NCBI GenBank assembly: GCA_033675265.1
Contig: JAUJYZ010000491.1
Location: 143,145-207,144 of the forward strand
Origin: Actinostola sp. cb2023
Taxonomy: Eukaryota > Cnidaria > Anthozoa > Actiniaria > Actinostolidae
Reading direction: 5' to 3'
DNA: 64,000 nucleotides
The translations under genes were made by a program, and so were the position numbers. The notes below the pieces were generated by a model. It made no database searches. It had not been told where the DNA came from and saw only the letters and a list, made by a program, of their open reading frames with translations. Below are positions 11,391 to 23,631 of this stretch, one piece after another (within the stretch, counting starts at the first letter, position 1; each line of letters opens with the position of its first letter).

Positions 11391-13634
11391 CTCGGGCCTA
11401 TCCACAGGAAGCCCGAGTTATAAATTGGGCTTTCTTTTTCTTCGTAGGTCACAAAATGGACAAATCGTCATGACAGCGCATGCGCTCGGTCGTATATCGC
11501 AGGCTCATACGAGACGTGCACGTTTGACCACGTTTGACTCATTCGAAGAAGGAATACTTCTGTGCCTGTGTCGTTTGAAAAAGTTCGATATTCCTCTTTC
11601 GGACAAAGCTCATGACATCGTCGATAACTGAGATGATATATCGCTTGCTGTTAGACACGCTCTTCTCACTTACAAATGCACACGCTGTTCGTGGTAGGCC
11701 CACACTAAAAGAAGACGAGCGTTTTCGAAACGGGTCGGTCCACGAACTCAAAGAGCTACAAATCTGAGCTACAAAATAACATAAATATGAACATTATGAA
11801 CTCAAATAAGAACTCATCTGAGAACTGCATCACAACACGAAGCCTGATGAACTGAAGTTTGACGACAAAAAGCAAACAGATATCTTGAAGAAAGGTGAGA
11901 ACTTCAAAGCGGCCATGATAGAATCGTACGAACTACATGTACATAACTTAAAGCTAGTACTGAATCAATATTACAAGATTGTCAACAACAGCTTACTATT
12001 GTAGAGACGAAATCAAATGTTCGCATCCAGGCTAACCTCTGTAGTGAAAATGTTCATGATGACTCGTCAATTAATGAAATAAATGAGTTTAGATCTCGAC
12101 GTGCAATGTTTGTTTCTTGTATTGAAAAAACTGTGCCAGCATCGTCACAGATTCATCATATTGTCAATAATATACGTATTGCTCGACGTGACTGCTATAG
12201 ACCTATTCCCAGTACTATAAAAAGACAGTCTTTTAGAAAGATCACTTACCGCTCTATTCATATTGTCTCCAAAAGAAGAAAGAAAAAGGCTTTACAACGA
12301 GTTTTGAAGGAGCCAAATCTACAATCAATGGGTTTTATAGATGAAAACTGTTCTTCAAAGTTCACTACATATAAAAGTCTTAATCACAGAAGAAATTTCT
12401 GTCAGTCTGCATTGAGAACAGATATAGAAAAGAATCCTGGTCCTACTCTACTTATTGATCCAAACAAAACAATAAGAGCACCTTAATATAGTCAAGGCAA
12501 TATTTTAGTATTTGGTCGAAATGCTGTCCAGACAACAATGTGTTGCAATGAGTTTGTGTTCTTTGATATACAATAAAAGACAACCAACAACCTCCCAGAG
12601 TGACCTGGTGCAAATAATGAATATTGGGAATGAGTTGTATACAAGCTTATCTCAATCAGCTGGACAGTCATTTTTGATGATGACAGAATTACCAACAATG
12701 CTCACAGTATATGATACAGACTATCAATTTGAATACAGCGAAAGCTACACTGGTAATGTACATGGTGACAGAGCAATAAATATTGAGGGTTATACCTACT
12801 GCATGCCCATAGATAGAGCTTTTGAATGTCTGTTGAGGGAAAATTATACTTCATTCATATTAACAATAGGATCCATTGCTGTTCAGAATAGAACAATGAC
12901 CACTAACTAGAAAGTTTACACACTGAATTGTGAAACATTAATAATGGACACTCATTACAAAACATTCCTCATCTGATCTGATTCATTATTATATGTTCTT
13001 CCTTTTATTTTAGTTATTGTCAGTTACTGAAAAAGTATGAGTTTCAATAAAATTCACTAGTTGTCTAATTATAACAATATTGTATTATTGTAGGAGGGGG
13101 GGTTACTACCTTTCTCCAACTGGTAGGGGTGATCGACGTCCTTTTAGGGTTCAAAATATTTCCTATGTGAACCTTTTAGGGTTCCGACACAAGACAGTTA
13201 TGTAACACGAGTCCATACCTTTTAGGGTCAATTGAAAGAACACAAGAAATATGTTGTCCAGTCACTGATTAAATGATATCAGCACAATCACTTTTCTGCC
13301 ATATATGGTCATATATGTCGTACCTTTAGGGCTTGAAATCAACATGGCTTCAACAGCTCTTTTAATTTATGCATACTTTTTAGGGCTCGTTTTCAAAACC
13401 GGTCACTGATCACCCATATGGCAGTATTTTATATGTTGGCATCATAAACTATTTATTTTAAAATTAGTTTCATAAATAAAATAACACAAAAGCCTGCATG
13501 ACTACAATGGGCAGATATCCTAACATCCTTATTCTTGGATGAAAAGCTTATGTAGCAATGTTTAGCATTCAACAGCACTTTAATTTGTATTTCACCATTA
13601 GAAGCCCGAGTAAACGCTTGTAGAGCGTCTTGTT
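11391..13634 (+). mobile_element. Helentron-type element, copy 2
   Basis: Same 5' stem-loop (11391-11420) and 3' GCCCGAGT plus hairpin (about 13603-13634) as copy 1, in the same orientation about 4.7 kb downstream. It lacks the retrotransposon insertion and the poly-C tract. It keeps a unique 13086-13260 stretch with several CCTTTTAGGG-like repeats. Numerous small indels separate the copies, so the pair is not a very recent duplication. Confidence 0.7.
11612..12910 (+). pseudogene. Helentron ORF of copy 2, with 2A-like motif
   Basis: Same protein as in copy 1 but with different lesions. The N-terminal part stops early after a small deletion near 11765. The middle reads on to DIEKNPGP at 12421-12444, and the frame breaks at about 12485, where two extra bases precede TATAGTC. 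A few bases later there is another small insertion (about 12530). The protease-like part (12512-12910) then stays open through GNELYTSLSQSAGQSF and ends at 12910 in unrelated residues, which suggests truncation before the catalytic His region. The 2A function is inferred from the motif only. Confidence 0.6.
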
Positions 13635-14320
13635 TGAATTTGATTGAGCAGATTTCTTATTTACATAAATGGCGGGAAACCGTGCGGCCGCTTACAAAAT
13701 CAAAAATTCAAAAACCACATTTTAAAAGCAAAAAATAGCCATATAATAAACGATTTATCAATTTAATTTATTAATAACTACATGTACATGTAGCTGTGGT
13801 ATAAAATGTTCAGCATCGACGAAGGAGATGTCCGCCATGTTTACTGCAAGTGACGTCATTTACCTCCAACCAATCATAGCTTGTTGCTAAAAATAGCCAT
13901 GCTAACAATCTGATGAATCTAAGGGCATTAGGGAAGATGGACTCCCCTAGTAATTTTCCCCTGGTTTAGTATCTATCGTTGTGGCGGTTGAAGAGTTTTC
14001 ACAAGGCTATTCAAAAACAAATTTTCTGAAATATGACGATGAGCGACAAGACGAATCAGGAGTGAATCAAACAAGCAGTGAAAGTAACCGTGTTTGTTCA
14101 CAGGCAGCCCAACCATTGCTTTTGAGGCTATTTAATAATAAATATAAATACATTTATCGCGCTTTTTTATGGGTTTCCTGTGGTAGAGCGCGCGCGATAC
14201 GTTGGGATCCCTGTGCATATAAATGTATTATGTTGGGCTCCCTGTGCGTGTCCCGCAAGAAGCGCCCGCAGCAATGTACATAGTGAAATAAGGTGTGAAA
14301 CTGATGGCGTATCATGGCCT
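13635..14320. other. No confident gene
   Basis: One frame at 13981-14110 (VAVEEFSQGYSKTNFLKYDD) looks protein-like but has no recognised relatives, ATG start or clear splice sites. Confidence 0.4.
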
Positions 14321-16528
14321 GATGTGCGGTGCAGTTCTCTGGTGCACTTTTCCGTGAACCGAAGAGCCGAAGGCGTCGTACGCTACAGGCCCGTGGAGGG
14401 TACCCAGAGTGAAGTCGCTGAAGTTTTGTAAAATGGCGGAGAAGTTGATGAAACAAAACATGTTTTTTTTCGGTGTAAACGAAAGGATTCTATTTTTGAT
14501 CCATGGTAAGTTTAGAAGTTCACAATTCATGTCAACTTTAAGTAACTTTAGAAGAAATTCGACGGTTTTAAAGAAGCCTTTTTTCATTTTGAATGGTGGA
14601 GAATTGCATGTTGTGCTCGACACACGACAGTTTTGTTGAAAAGTCAGCTGAACTAAATATATTTTCTGAAGTGTTTTCTCGAGGTTTTAGTAGTTTTTGC
14701 TCTAACTGTTCTCTAATAAAAGACATAAAAGCACTTGCCTATACTATGGCAGAAGGACTGCTTCAGTTATTTTTCATAAATTATGACCGAGCTATTTGAC
14801 TTGTGTACAGTTGTCAGTGAAATACACTTCAATCAAGTTCATTAAAGTACCTAGTACTTTATCTGTTTAAACATTACGACTCTATCATCTACGTTATTTT
14901 GTACTTTCTTACAGTACTTCTTAAAACACAAGCCGGAATGCCAACACAGAATAAACCATCTGAAGCAAAAATATAGACGAACTCAAATTCACGGACATCG
15001 AACTGAGGAGACATGAATGGAGATGGACTCCTGAAGCTGCTGTGAACTAAAATATTATTTAACAGTTGTTCATTCTTGTCATTGAAATAGCACAACACAT
15101 TTAGCAAATAAGCTTACTATCATCTGAGAGAAACACAGAGTAATTTTAAATACGGTTCACGGAAGAACGTAAGTATTAAAGGCCCAGCTTAGACCGTGAT
15201 GCTTTTCGCGCTTCTATTTTTGTTTTGAATCGGTTTGATAGTTGAGTAAAAAATACAAGATGAACTATGATAGATATATATAAAAATGCAAAGTACTCCT
15301 AGAGGCGAAAAAACGGCAATCAGTTTTAATTTTTATGATTCCGACTTTCTGGGAGAAGAAAGTGTGGTGAACACACTCGACTCGAGAGTGATCTTAGTCA
15401 CGCTGAGGTACGGTGAGTATTCTTCTTCGACACCAATTACTCAATTTTCTTGTATAATTAGCTTTTATTATCATCAGTAAAACACTAACAAAATGTTTCT
15501 TTGTACTAAGGATATTGAAAATGAAGCGATCAAGTGCTGATGCATTGGCTAATGTGTACCTTCGGCTAGTAATACTTCGCCTTCTTCGAGTTTCTGTGTC
15601 TTCTGTTACTGAAGTTTTGTGTAGTAGAAATTCAGCTAAAATACTGTTTGTTCTGCCTTTGAAGCCCAAGCTTCGTTTTCGTTCGTTGCACAGATCGAAA
15701 ACTGAACGAAGACGAATTACTCGCAATCACCTGGGTAGTCGAGATCATCCGCGGACCTGTTCGACATGAAAATCGAAATAAATTCCCAAAAGACTTAAAA
15801 ATTAAAAATAAAGCGCTAAAAACTTCCCTTGCTCATAAACGAATACTAGTAATTAACTTTAACTGAATAAAAAAATTTTCGGCCGATGCAGACGGATTGT
15901 AAACATCACTTGATGAATTTTCAGCATCACAAAAATGGCTAATTTGATTAGCATGCGCGCTAAGCATCACGGTCTAAGCTGGGCCTTTAAAGCTTATCGC
16001 ACTCCGATGTTCATTGTTATCAGTTCACAACTTCGTCGATTGTGGTGACAGGCATTAATTTCGTATTTTAAATACGAAAACATATCCATAGTATTACTGA
16101 TCAATATAGTAAATGAATTGTACAGAAAGAACGGCAAAACCGTATGTAAAAAGCTAGTAAACTTATTTTAACTGATTGTTGAAATAAATACGTTTGTTTG
16201 TCATTTTGTTTATAAGCACTGATAGCAAAAATGTGTTGCACAGTACTAAATATTGAGACTATTCTGCATTTATAAAACACAATGCCTCAATTTTAAAGCA
16301 TTTTAATCGATAAAAATCAAAACACAATACAAATACTTTATAAAAGTCAAAACAGAAAACAAATAAAGTATATTGTAGATGTTTTGACTTATGTTTAGTG
16401 ATACTATAAATATTAAAATTTGCAAAAAAGAGCACAATTCAGATTTGCCGAGCGCTTGTCGATGTCCTCTCGAAGGTAAAATCCGACTGCTTCACGGAAA
16501 CGTGCACCAGAGAAGTGCACCGCACATT
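14321..16528. mobile_element. Element bounded by about 38-bp inverted repeats
   Basis: 14321-14358 and 16491-16528 are reverse complements with a few mismatches; a shared core reads CTCTGGTGCAC. The 2.2-kb interior contains the TTAA-flanked element at 15180-15986. Short frames at 14409-14799 have no recognisable relatives. It is probably an old non-autonomous DNA transposon; the superfamily is unknown. Confidence 0.55.
15180..15986. mobile_element. 807-bp TTAA-flanked TIR element, nested
   Basis: The termini AGGCCCAGCTTAGACCGTGA and its exact reverse complement form perfect inverted repeats of about 23 bp. TTAA lies directly outside both ends (15176-15179 and 15987-15990). TTAA target duplication is characteristic of piggyBac and Kolobok elements. 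No transposase is encoded, so this is a non-autonomous copy nested inside the 14321-16528 element. Confidence 0.75.
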
Positions 16529-16677
16529 TGAGGCGCAAAATGTCAAAATTAAAATTTCTCAGCGTACGGTGAAGTTACACGACTGAAACTTATGAAGTGT
16601 TTAGAGAATACGGTAAAGTTTAGTTATTCATTTTGACAATGATTAGGGGCAATCGTCATCCGTCCTTACCAGATCGG
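15987..16677. other. Interior and right flank of the nested elements; no gene
   Basis: AT-rich sequence including the right arm of the outer element. No exon, RNA gene or further repeat was recognised. Confidence 0.5.
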
Positions 16678-17875
16678 GTTTAACCGGCTGGGGAGCTTGT
16701 TTAGGGTTGACATTACGAGCCCCTTCAACATCTTACCCTCTCCCAGCGTTTGTAATGCGTCCAAGTTCTTACTGAGGCGTTCGTAAAAACCCTTCACCTT
16801 TTCATAGCTCACGCCCTTTATAATCGTTGGAAGTGTGACGCTTTCACTGTCCGTTCCCTCCGAGTGCCCTCCCTTCCTCCCTAGACTACTAATTGCAAAT
16901 ACAAACCATGCGACTGACAACATTTATTACTCCCCAATAGGACCTAAAGATGTCATGAAAAAAAACTAATAATGATATAAATGTAACTCTACAGAATACT
17001 ACTTAAAATACTTAACAAAAGTCCAAGTACAGTGTTCAATGTTCGATGATCAGTGTTGCGTCTTTCTTGTCCTTCGTCTTTCTTGTGCTTTCCAACTGTT
17101 CAACTGCTCTTTCCAACTGCTCCGGCTCCACTCCAAGTAACGTTCTTCTTCTTTAAACCTTCGGACTTTACCCGTATCTCTGTATCAAGATGCTGAAGAG
17201 GTTTCTTAGGTTTTCTTATCTTCCCGTACACACTCCAACTGAACTCCACTGATTTGACCCACCCTATGATCGCGTCCTTTCTTTATATATCATAGCTTGT
17301 GATGTAACTCTTTTGTTCTGATACAATGTACTAAATGCTTAATGTCCCTCTTGGGATTACTTACTTATTTAATTACTGTTCAAGTGTTTTGCTGTCTCAA
17401 GGGGACGTAATTATTTCGTCACAGGAAGGTTAATAATTTCGTCCATATGGGCGGCAACTACGACTTGGCCATACTCTGCTTTGAGCCTCTCCCAGGCTGT
17501 TTTGTAATCCACTGAACTTGGTTTAATTATAAGTAATATCATGACAAAAGGGAAATTAGTGATTAAATTAGGGGATAGTTTGTGGAAGTCCCGACGCCGT
17601 AGGCTCTGAATTTCTGCTCCTTCTCGTGTTTCAGCGCCAGGCTGTCTCTCAGCTTTTTCAGTAATTCTTCGATCTCTCTCCTCCATAGCCTTGGTCAGCT
17701 TCGCCTTTTCCTCCAACAATGATGCGTATGTAGCCTTTAGAACTTCGATCTTCAATAAATCATCTGCTTCTTCCAAGTAGAAATTAAGCTTGTCAATTTC
17801 CTTCTTAATTTTCTTCTCTAAGACTCTTTCTTCTTCGGTAACCACTTCGGCCGTATCAGGCTCAGTATCTCCCAT
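16678..17875 (-). pseudogene. BEL/Pao-type retrotransposon gag fragment, split by a solo LTR
   Basis: The minus-strand frame 17875-17411 begins MGDTEPDTAEV, has a long charged coiled-coil-like region, and ends with the conserved gag segment AWERLKAEYGQVVVAAHMDE. After the inserted LTR the protein resumes at about 16828 with GVSYEKVKGFYERLSKNLDA and LVMSTLNKLP. This order matches the Pao-type gag (DUF1759) region. No pol is attached here. A BEL/Pao pol remnant lies at 53.9-55.5 kb but on the other strand, so the two need not be the same element. Confidence 0.75.
16834..17423 (-). mobile_element. Solo LTR with 5-bp target duplication
   Basis: The 590-bp sequence begins TGTGACG and ends CGTCACA. 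It is flanked by the direct repeat GGAAG at 16829-16833 and 17424-17428. TG...CA ends and a 5-bp duplication are standard for LTR-retrotransposon integration. Read on the minus strand it contains a TATATAAAG-like promoter box near 17283-17295, so minus orientation is favoured. It interrupts the gag fragment. Confidence 0.85.
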
Positions 17876-17913
17876 GTTTCATATCAAACTTATGTCCTGC
17901 ATCGTTGAACATT

Positions 17914-19072
17914 TGAAGGGGTGCCCATGAAAACTGCGTATGTGACTATTTTGATGATTTTCAAAATGTTATGCAATTGCTTCAAAAATACACCTACTGG
18001 CTTCTAAATACCTATATAAACATGTTTGGTGATTTTTAGATCGATTACACTCGAATTTTGGGCACTACAGTATATTTAATTTCTACTTGAATTCATTGAC
18101 AGGATAGTTTGTGAAAATATGCAAATTAGGAAACTTTTACGCGTCAGTGATCTGTACGTGTTGTTCACCAATAACAAACCTTCAGATGTGAATGATTTCA
18201 ACCTTTCACTCAGTCCAGAGATTTTAGAAGTTTTTAGCGAATTTTGTTGCCATGGAAATCTTGACAGCTCGCGGGCTCAAACTATCACGCGGTTAAGTTG
18301 TCTCGTGGCGTGGCTATCGGTTCTGGATGTGCTTCGCAGAACTGGGCCACTTTGCCACAATTTAAAGTCTTTTATTGCCATGTTTTCACCACAGAAGCCC
18401 CCAGAACAGCATCATTAAGCTTGACTGGTGGTAGAGGCCATTCTCCTGGAAGAAATCAGGGGCGAGGTGCAATTTCACGATGAAACTGAATCTGCAAAAT
18501 GGCGGATTCAGCAGAGTGAGAGTTGTTATCTCTGGTCGTTCTGTGGTGAATTCGAGGACCTACTAAGGCAGTTTTGGCGACTTTCGACTAGTAAAGAATG
18601 CAACCGGTGCATTAGTTTGCCTGTAGGCCCGGGAGATAAAATATCTCTAAAACATGGAGGTACGGAATGTCGTTGACAAAAATGTTCATGATATCCCAGA
18701 ATGCAGTTCGGTCGTGCGTTGGAAAACAACAGGGATCCTGAAATAGTCGAATTGAAAATCCCCGAATATATCAAGAAGAGAGATGGAAGTTTGCCGAGCA
18801 AGTGGCGTTTTGTTTCACAATGATGTATTTTGGAAGAAAATCAAAATCAAATGTCGCACATTGTCATGACGTCAAAAACGCGCATTTTTGATTTCTACGA
18901 AAAACGGCAAACTGCAAAACAAGCACTTTTTCTAGTGTAATCGATCTAAAAATGACCAAATCATGTTTATATAGGTATCAATATGCCAGTAGGTGTATTT
19001 TTGAAGCAATTGCATAACATTTCGAAAATCATCAAAATAGTCACATACGCAGTTTTCATGGACACCCCTTCA
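17914..19072. mobile_element. Long-TIR (about 140 bp) DNA element
   Basis: The termini TGAAGGGGTG... are mirrored at the right end, and the arms 17914-18052 and 18932-19072 are about 90% reverse complementary. ATT flanks both sides (17911-17913 and 19073-19075), consistent with a 3-bp target duplication. The interior of about 880 bp holds short frames without recognisable domains, so it is non-autonomous or decayed. Superfamily unclear. Confidence 0.7.
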
Positions 19073-19074
19073 AT

Positions 19075-19560
19075 TGAAAATCGAAAATTTTCAAAGCTTA
19101 AACTTTGAGACAAATATTACTTAGAAATACGAAATATCTATAGGAAGCTAGAGAAAACTTTAAGTTGCTGTATTTAGGTTGAAAAAAAAAATTCCGAAAT
19201 TCCAAATTCCGAAGACAGAATCATCAAGACTATTGAAAATCGAAAATTTTCAAAGCTTAAACTTTGAGACAAATATTACTTAGAAATACGAAATATCTAT
19301 AGGAAGCTAGAGAAACCTTTAATTTGCTGTATTTAGGTTGAAAAAAAAAATTCCGAAATTCCAAATTCCGAAGACAGAATCATAACATCAAGACTATTGA
19401 AAATCGAAAATTTTCAAAGCTTAAACTTTGAGACAAATATTACTTAGAAATACGAAATATCTATAGGAAGCTAGAGAAAACTTTAATTTGCTGTATTTAG
19501 GTTGAAAAAAAAAATTTCGAAATTCCAAATTCCGAAGACAGAATCATAACATCAAGACTT
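19075..19560. repeat. Tandem satellite, three units of about 160-164 bp
   Basis: Units start at 19075, 19235 and 19399, each opening GAAAATCGAAAATTTTC. They are almost identical apart from a few substitutions and a 4-base insertion (ATAAC-type) near the unit end. The array begins exactly at the right end of the 17914-19072 element. Confidence 0.9.
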
Positions 19561-21367
19561 TTGCTCCTGTTGGGATCCAGTATCACGCGGACAACGTTTT
19601 TTGTTAATGCTTTGTTTACTAATGCACGTGAGGCCCGATTGATCCAGCAATTTGTTCACTATGATCGCTAAATAAAGCATATTCGTATGTGACTGGTTTA
19701 TCATTTCTGAATTCATATTTTTCCTTTGGCAATGTGTAAATGAGGTAGCTAAAATATAAGAGAGGATGGAAAAGCTGCATATGTTTCCTCAACGGGAAAA
19801 TATATCACAAATTCGAACTAACTTATTGATCTCGTGCGTGCCGGTAAATATTGGAAATTGCCTTCAAAAAACGTCCTTTCCGAGCCATAATTTATTTGCG
19901 AATTCGCCGGCCTATGTAGCTTCTACATACAGACCGAGATACAGAGCACCAATATGATGTTCACAATTACCAAACAAAGAGTTTTAGATTTCATTTTGCC
20001 ACCGCTTAATTAAGTTTAATATACATGTATTTTATATCAAAATGCGCGTACAATTACAGAGCATTAGAATCCGGCGGTAGGTTTTTGATTGACACAATTC
20101 CCAACGAATTCAGAGGGATTTTGTGTGCAGCGTATGTCACGCTCTCCTATATCTCTTCAGAGATTTCAGTTCGATTGACTTTGAAGAAACGGAAAATGCC
20201 ACCTTCAAACCTCTTTATTTGTGCTTGAATTGCCAGCTTATTCATTCCTTACATATTCGTCTTTTATATTCCGTTGGTAGGTTTTTGATTTGTATTTTAA
20301 CAATGCAGTAAAAAGCAAAAATGTATCAAAATCATGCTGTTTTTTCGCCTAAACAAGACTCGCCTCATCTGCATATGTGAAACAATGACCTTTTGTATAA
20401 CATAAGTTTGATATGCATAAAAATCGCAGTGGCTTCGCTGTTTCTCTCGTTGAAAACTGGTCGAAATCTCGTCGAAATCCTGTCGAAATCCTGGTCACGG
20501 CACCACTAATGTCCCGAATTTGTATCGGACACCAAATCTGTCTTTGTGTGGTTGTTTCTGGTTTATTGTTACCCTACGTAAATCGTACAAATCACTGTAT
20601 ATATTCTCTTTCACGCTCACTGCTCGTCTCACAATCGAAGTGTTTTTAGTCCTATTTCACCTCGCCCCCCATCCAATTACAACTTTGTGAGGGGTGGAGT
20701 GGTGTCATTTTTTGTCTCGTTCAGATGTTCAAATTGGTACGATTTAAGAAGCAAAAAGATGCGATTTGGGAATAAATCGCACCATTTTTAGCCAATCCGA
20801 TTACAGGAAATGCCAGTGATTTCAAAATGGATATAATTAAATGAACAACTGAAGTAAAGGCGGGTTTGAACAGACGCGGCCATATCATAACACGTTGATA
20901 CCATTGTTGACATCTATTAATGATTTCCATTTTCAAATTCATTGTTACTGTTCCATATGATGTAAAAATTAGAAAAACGAGCAGGAATTTAAGGAGGTTC
21001 GCCTTTGTGTTTTGTAAATACTCACATAATTTTTTGTTGAAAATGTGTTTGGACAGAGTTAATTAACTCTGGTTTGGAGGAGATCGGCGCTAGTGTGATC
21101 ACGTTCTTTCTTATAACGTCTCTATTAAATGGCTTTATGTTACAATAATATAATATCAAATTATATAATCTGTAGAAACTTGCACTCTTGAAAATACAAT
21201 ACCAAAAGTAATGCACAGTTTTTTGTTTGTTTGTATCAATTCAAAGTCCTTGCATCGGAATTATTTTCTTGAGGTTTCTCTTGTCTTTAACTACTGCAGC
21301 TTTAAATGCTTGATATGATTTTGTTGCTTATTCTGACTATCCTCTTCAACCACTGCAGCGCCTTTAA
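19561..21367. other. No recognisable gene
   Basis: AT-rich DNA. Short frames (19766-19957, 20025-20228, 20413-20649, 20721-20942 minus) show no known domains. No RNA gene was seen. Confidence 0.5.
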
Positions 21368-21610
21368 TTACTTGACGTGATCATGTTGCTTCAACTGACT
21401 ATCTTCCAGTGTTTTTAACCTTGAATCAATATCTTCACACAAACTTTTCAAGGATATTGCAGTGAACACCCAGTCGCCGTATCGCTGGGGTGTCCTTCTT
21501 TCTCTTTGTGGTCTTCTGTGACTTGATTCATGCTCCAACTCTTGATCTTGATTCACTTCATCTTCGAACATCTCATTCAGATCTTGAGGTTCTTGCAATA
21601 TTTCATTCAA
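21368..21610 (-). pseudogene. Possible Ty3/Gypsy C-terminal tail
   Basis: The frame encodes an acidic stretch followed by RRPQRERRTPQRYGDWVF, similar to the basic RxP-RYG tail found at the end of many Gypsy polyproteins. It is on the same strand as the integrase fragment at 22806-23631 and is separated from it only by the X-family insertion, so the two probably belong together. Confidence 0.45.
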
Positions 21611-21646
21611 TTTATTTAAATCAGTTGCATGTTCGTCTTGAGTTTA

Positions 21647-22793
21647 AGCAATACAACACATTTTCCGTGTTTATATTCACTTTTACAAACACGCGGGACG
21701 TTGGGAGAACACGAGAAAAGTTTGAAAATCACTCGCCTCCAACTTTTTCGAGTGTTCTCCGAACATCCCAAGTGTTTGTAAAAGTGAATATAAACACGGA
21801 AAATGTGTTGTATTGCTTTTATAAAATAACTACGAGGTTTTCTACGCAAGTTTTCATTGATCAAATTTGCAATTCTCCTGAAAACATCAGAAATGGCTCA
21901 CCATCCAATCAAATCTTGCGAAAGAAATCAAAATGGCAAAGCGACTCGACAACTTTTATCTGTGCCGTTTCGCCGTTTAATAAGTGTTTTGACAGGAAAA
22001 TCGTTTTGAAGAATGCTATTTTCTGTCAGAAAAATACAGAATACCTTTGTTAGTTAGTGTATCCTGTGAACACGAAAGACGAAGAAAAGTGAGAAAAGAT
22101 GAGCTGATTCAACGAAAACGTCAAACTTTCCGAAATATTTGACAACTTGATGAATTGAGCACGAAGTCAGGTAGCCAACTCTACAGTTTTTGTCGTATTT
22201 TTGAACCTTTTCACAGTTTTTCTCAACAAGCCAGAATGTATAAACGATGGATGTTTTTGAGACACACGACGATATTTTTTCTCTATGACATATTTTACTA
22301 AAATTAAGTTATAGTCAATATTTGATTTTGAATTTAGCTACTGCAAGAATCGAGAGTAAATAGAGTAATACGGCTATCGTTGCTTGGTATTTTCAGTCGT
22401 ACACTTGATAAAATATTGTAGCTATGGAACTCAAAGAACGGTTAGTATGTGAGTTACATTTAGTTTTCTTTGTTATTCAATGTTCTGGAATAGGACGACT
22501 CATCTGTCACTCGTCGTTTCGTGTGTATTAAATCAAACTCAATTCATGCACATTTTCGGCTTCAAGACAACAAAATCACATTTAGATATAAGTTGAACTT
22601 GAGAAAATAAGAAATGCTGTAATTATATGGCTTTTGTTTAGTAAATAAAACATGTTTGTCGAATTGAATCCACTGCATCGCTTCAAGGTCTGTCAAGGTC
22701 ATGGAAACCATGTTTATATTCACTTTTACAAACACGGTTTTTGGGAGCTTCTAGCCGATCAGAGCGCGCGTTATATCATAGTTATTTTATAAA
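21647..22793. mobile_element. X-family hairpin-plus-unit element, copy 1
   Basis: A hairpin of about 170 bp (arms from AGCAATACAACAC at 21647 to its mirror ending at 21816) is followed by a unit with inverted ends TTTTATAAAATAACTA (21816) and TAGTTATTTTATAA (22779). The unit is about 1 kb and non-coding. Similar units occur at 33149-35593 (interrupted by YR element 2) and, reversed, at 62220-63500. It interrupts the Gypsy remnant. Confidence 0.65.
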
Positions 22794-22805
22794 TTTGTAT
22801 CTAAG

Positions 22806-23631
22806 TCATTTCGGACTTCCTCCTCTACATGTACAGGTTAGATAAAGTGATCCAGAATAACAGTTATTTTCATCTTCCTCCTCCTCCTCCTCAGCACTCT
22901 GCTCTTTAGACACACATTCTTCACTTTCCACATTGTTTTGTTCTTCTACGTTAAAAGACTTTGTTGTCTTTGCTTGGAATGCATCATCACAAGACTTGAA
23001 CAACTTGAGATTGTTATAGTGCACAACCTTTGTCTTAACTCCACTCATCTTGATCCTGTAATTAACATCAGACAGTTTTTCTTGGATGGTATAAGGACCA
23101 CTCCAGTGTCTGTGAAACTTTGCAGCTTCTCCTACTTTCAATTGAGGAGCGTATAGAAATACTTGATCTCCAGGCTTGTAATACTTGTTGGTTGCATTCT
23201 TGTTGTAATACTCTTTCTGTCGAAGCTGTGCCATCTGTAGATTCTTACTTGTTTGTCGATAAGCCTCTGTTAACTTCTCCTTTAGGTCTGTAGCAAATTT
23301 ACCATACGATGACTCCTCTTCTGTAATCTCTTCTCCTAGCATGATGTCTAATGGTAATCTTGTCTCTCTTCCAAACATAAGGTGAAAGGGTGTATAACCA
23401 GTGGATTTGTTGACACTGTTCCTGTATGCCATCAGACAGGCTCCAATGTTTTCATCCCAAGTGTCAGTATTCTCTGTCACTCTGACCTTGAGTAGATTCT
23501 TTAATATTCTGTTGAATCGTTCCACTTGACCATTACCTGCTGGGTGATAAGGTGTTGTCAGTGTCTTCTCTTTATCTCCAGTACATCACACATTTCTTGA
23601 AAGATCTTAGACTCAAAGTTCCTACCCTGAT
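22806..23631 (-). pseudogene. Ty3/Gypsy integrase, C-terminal half
   Basis: The minus-strand frame has MERFNRILKNLLKVRV, WDENIGACLMAYRNSVNKST and GYTPFHLMFGRETRLPLDIM, the classic end of the retroviral-type integrase core. It is followed by YYNKNATNKYYKPGDQVFLY and a GPY/F-type module (WSGPYTIQEKLSDVNYRI), then a Glu-rich tail. Upstream sequence to 23631 keeps the FESKIFQEMCDVLEI segment of the core, but with a frame break near 23570. RT and RNase H are missing. Confidence 0.85.

Noticed and set aside
13981..14110. Protein-like frame VAVEEFSQGYSKTNF
   Set aside because: No ATG, no clear splice sites and no recognised relatives.
14409..14799. Possible P-element-like transposase fragment
   Set aside because: One phrase (GGELHVVLDT) resembles a P-element motif, but the two frames do not join and other motifs are missing.
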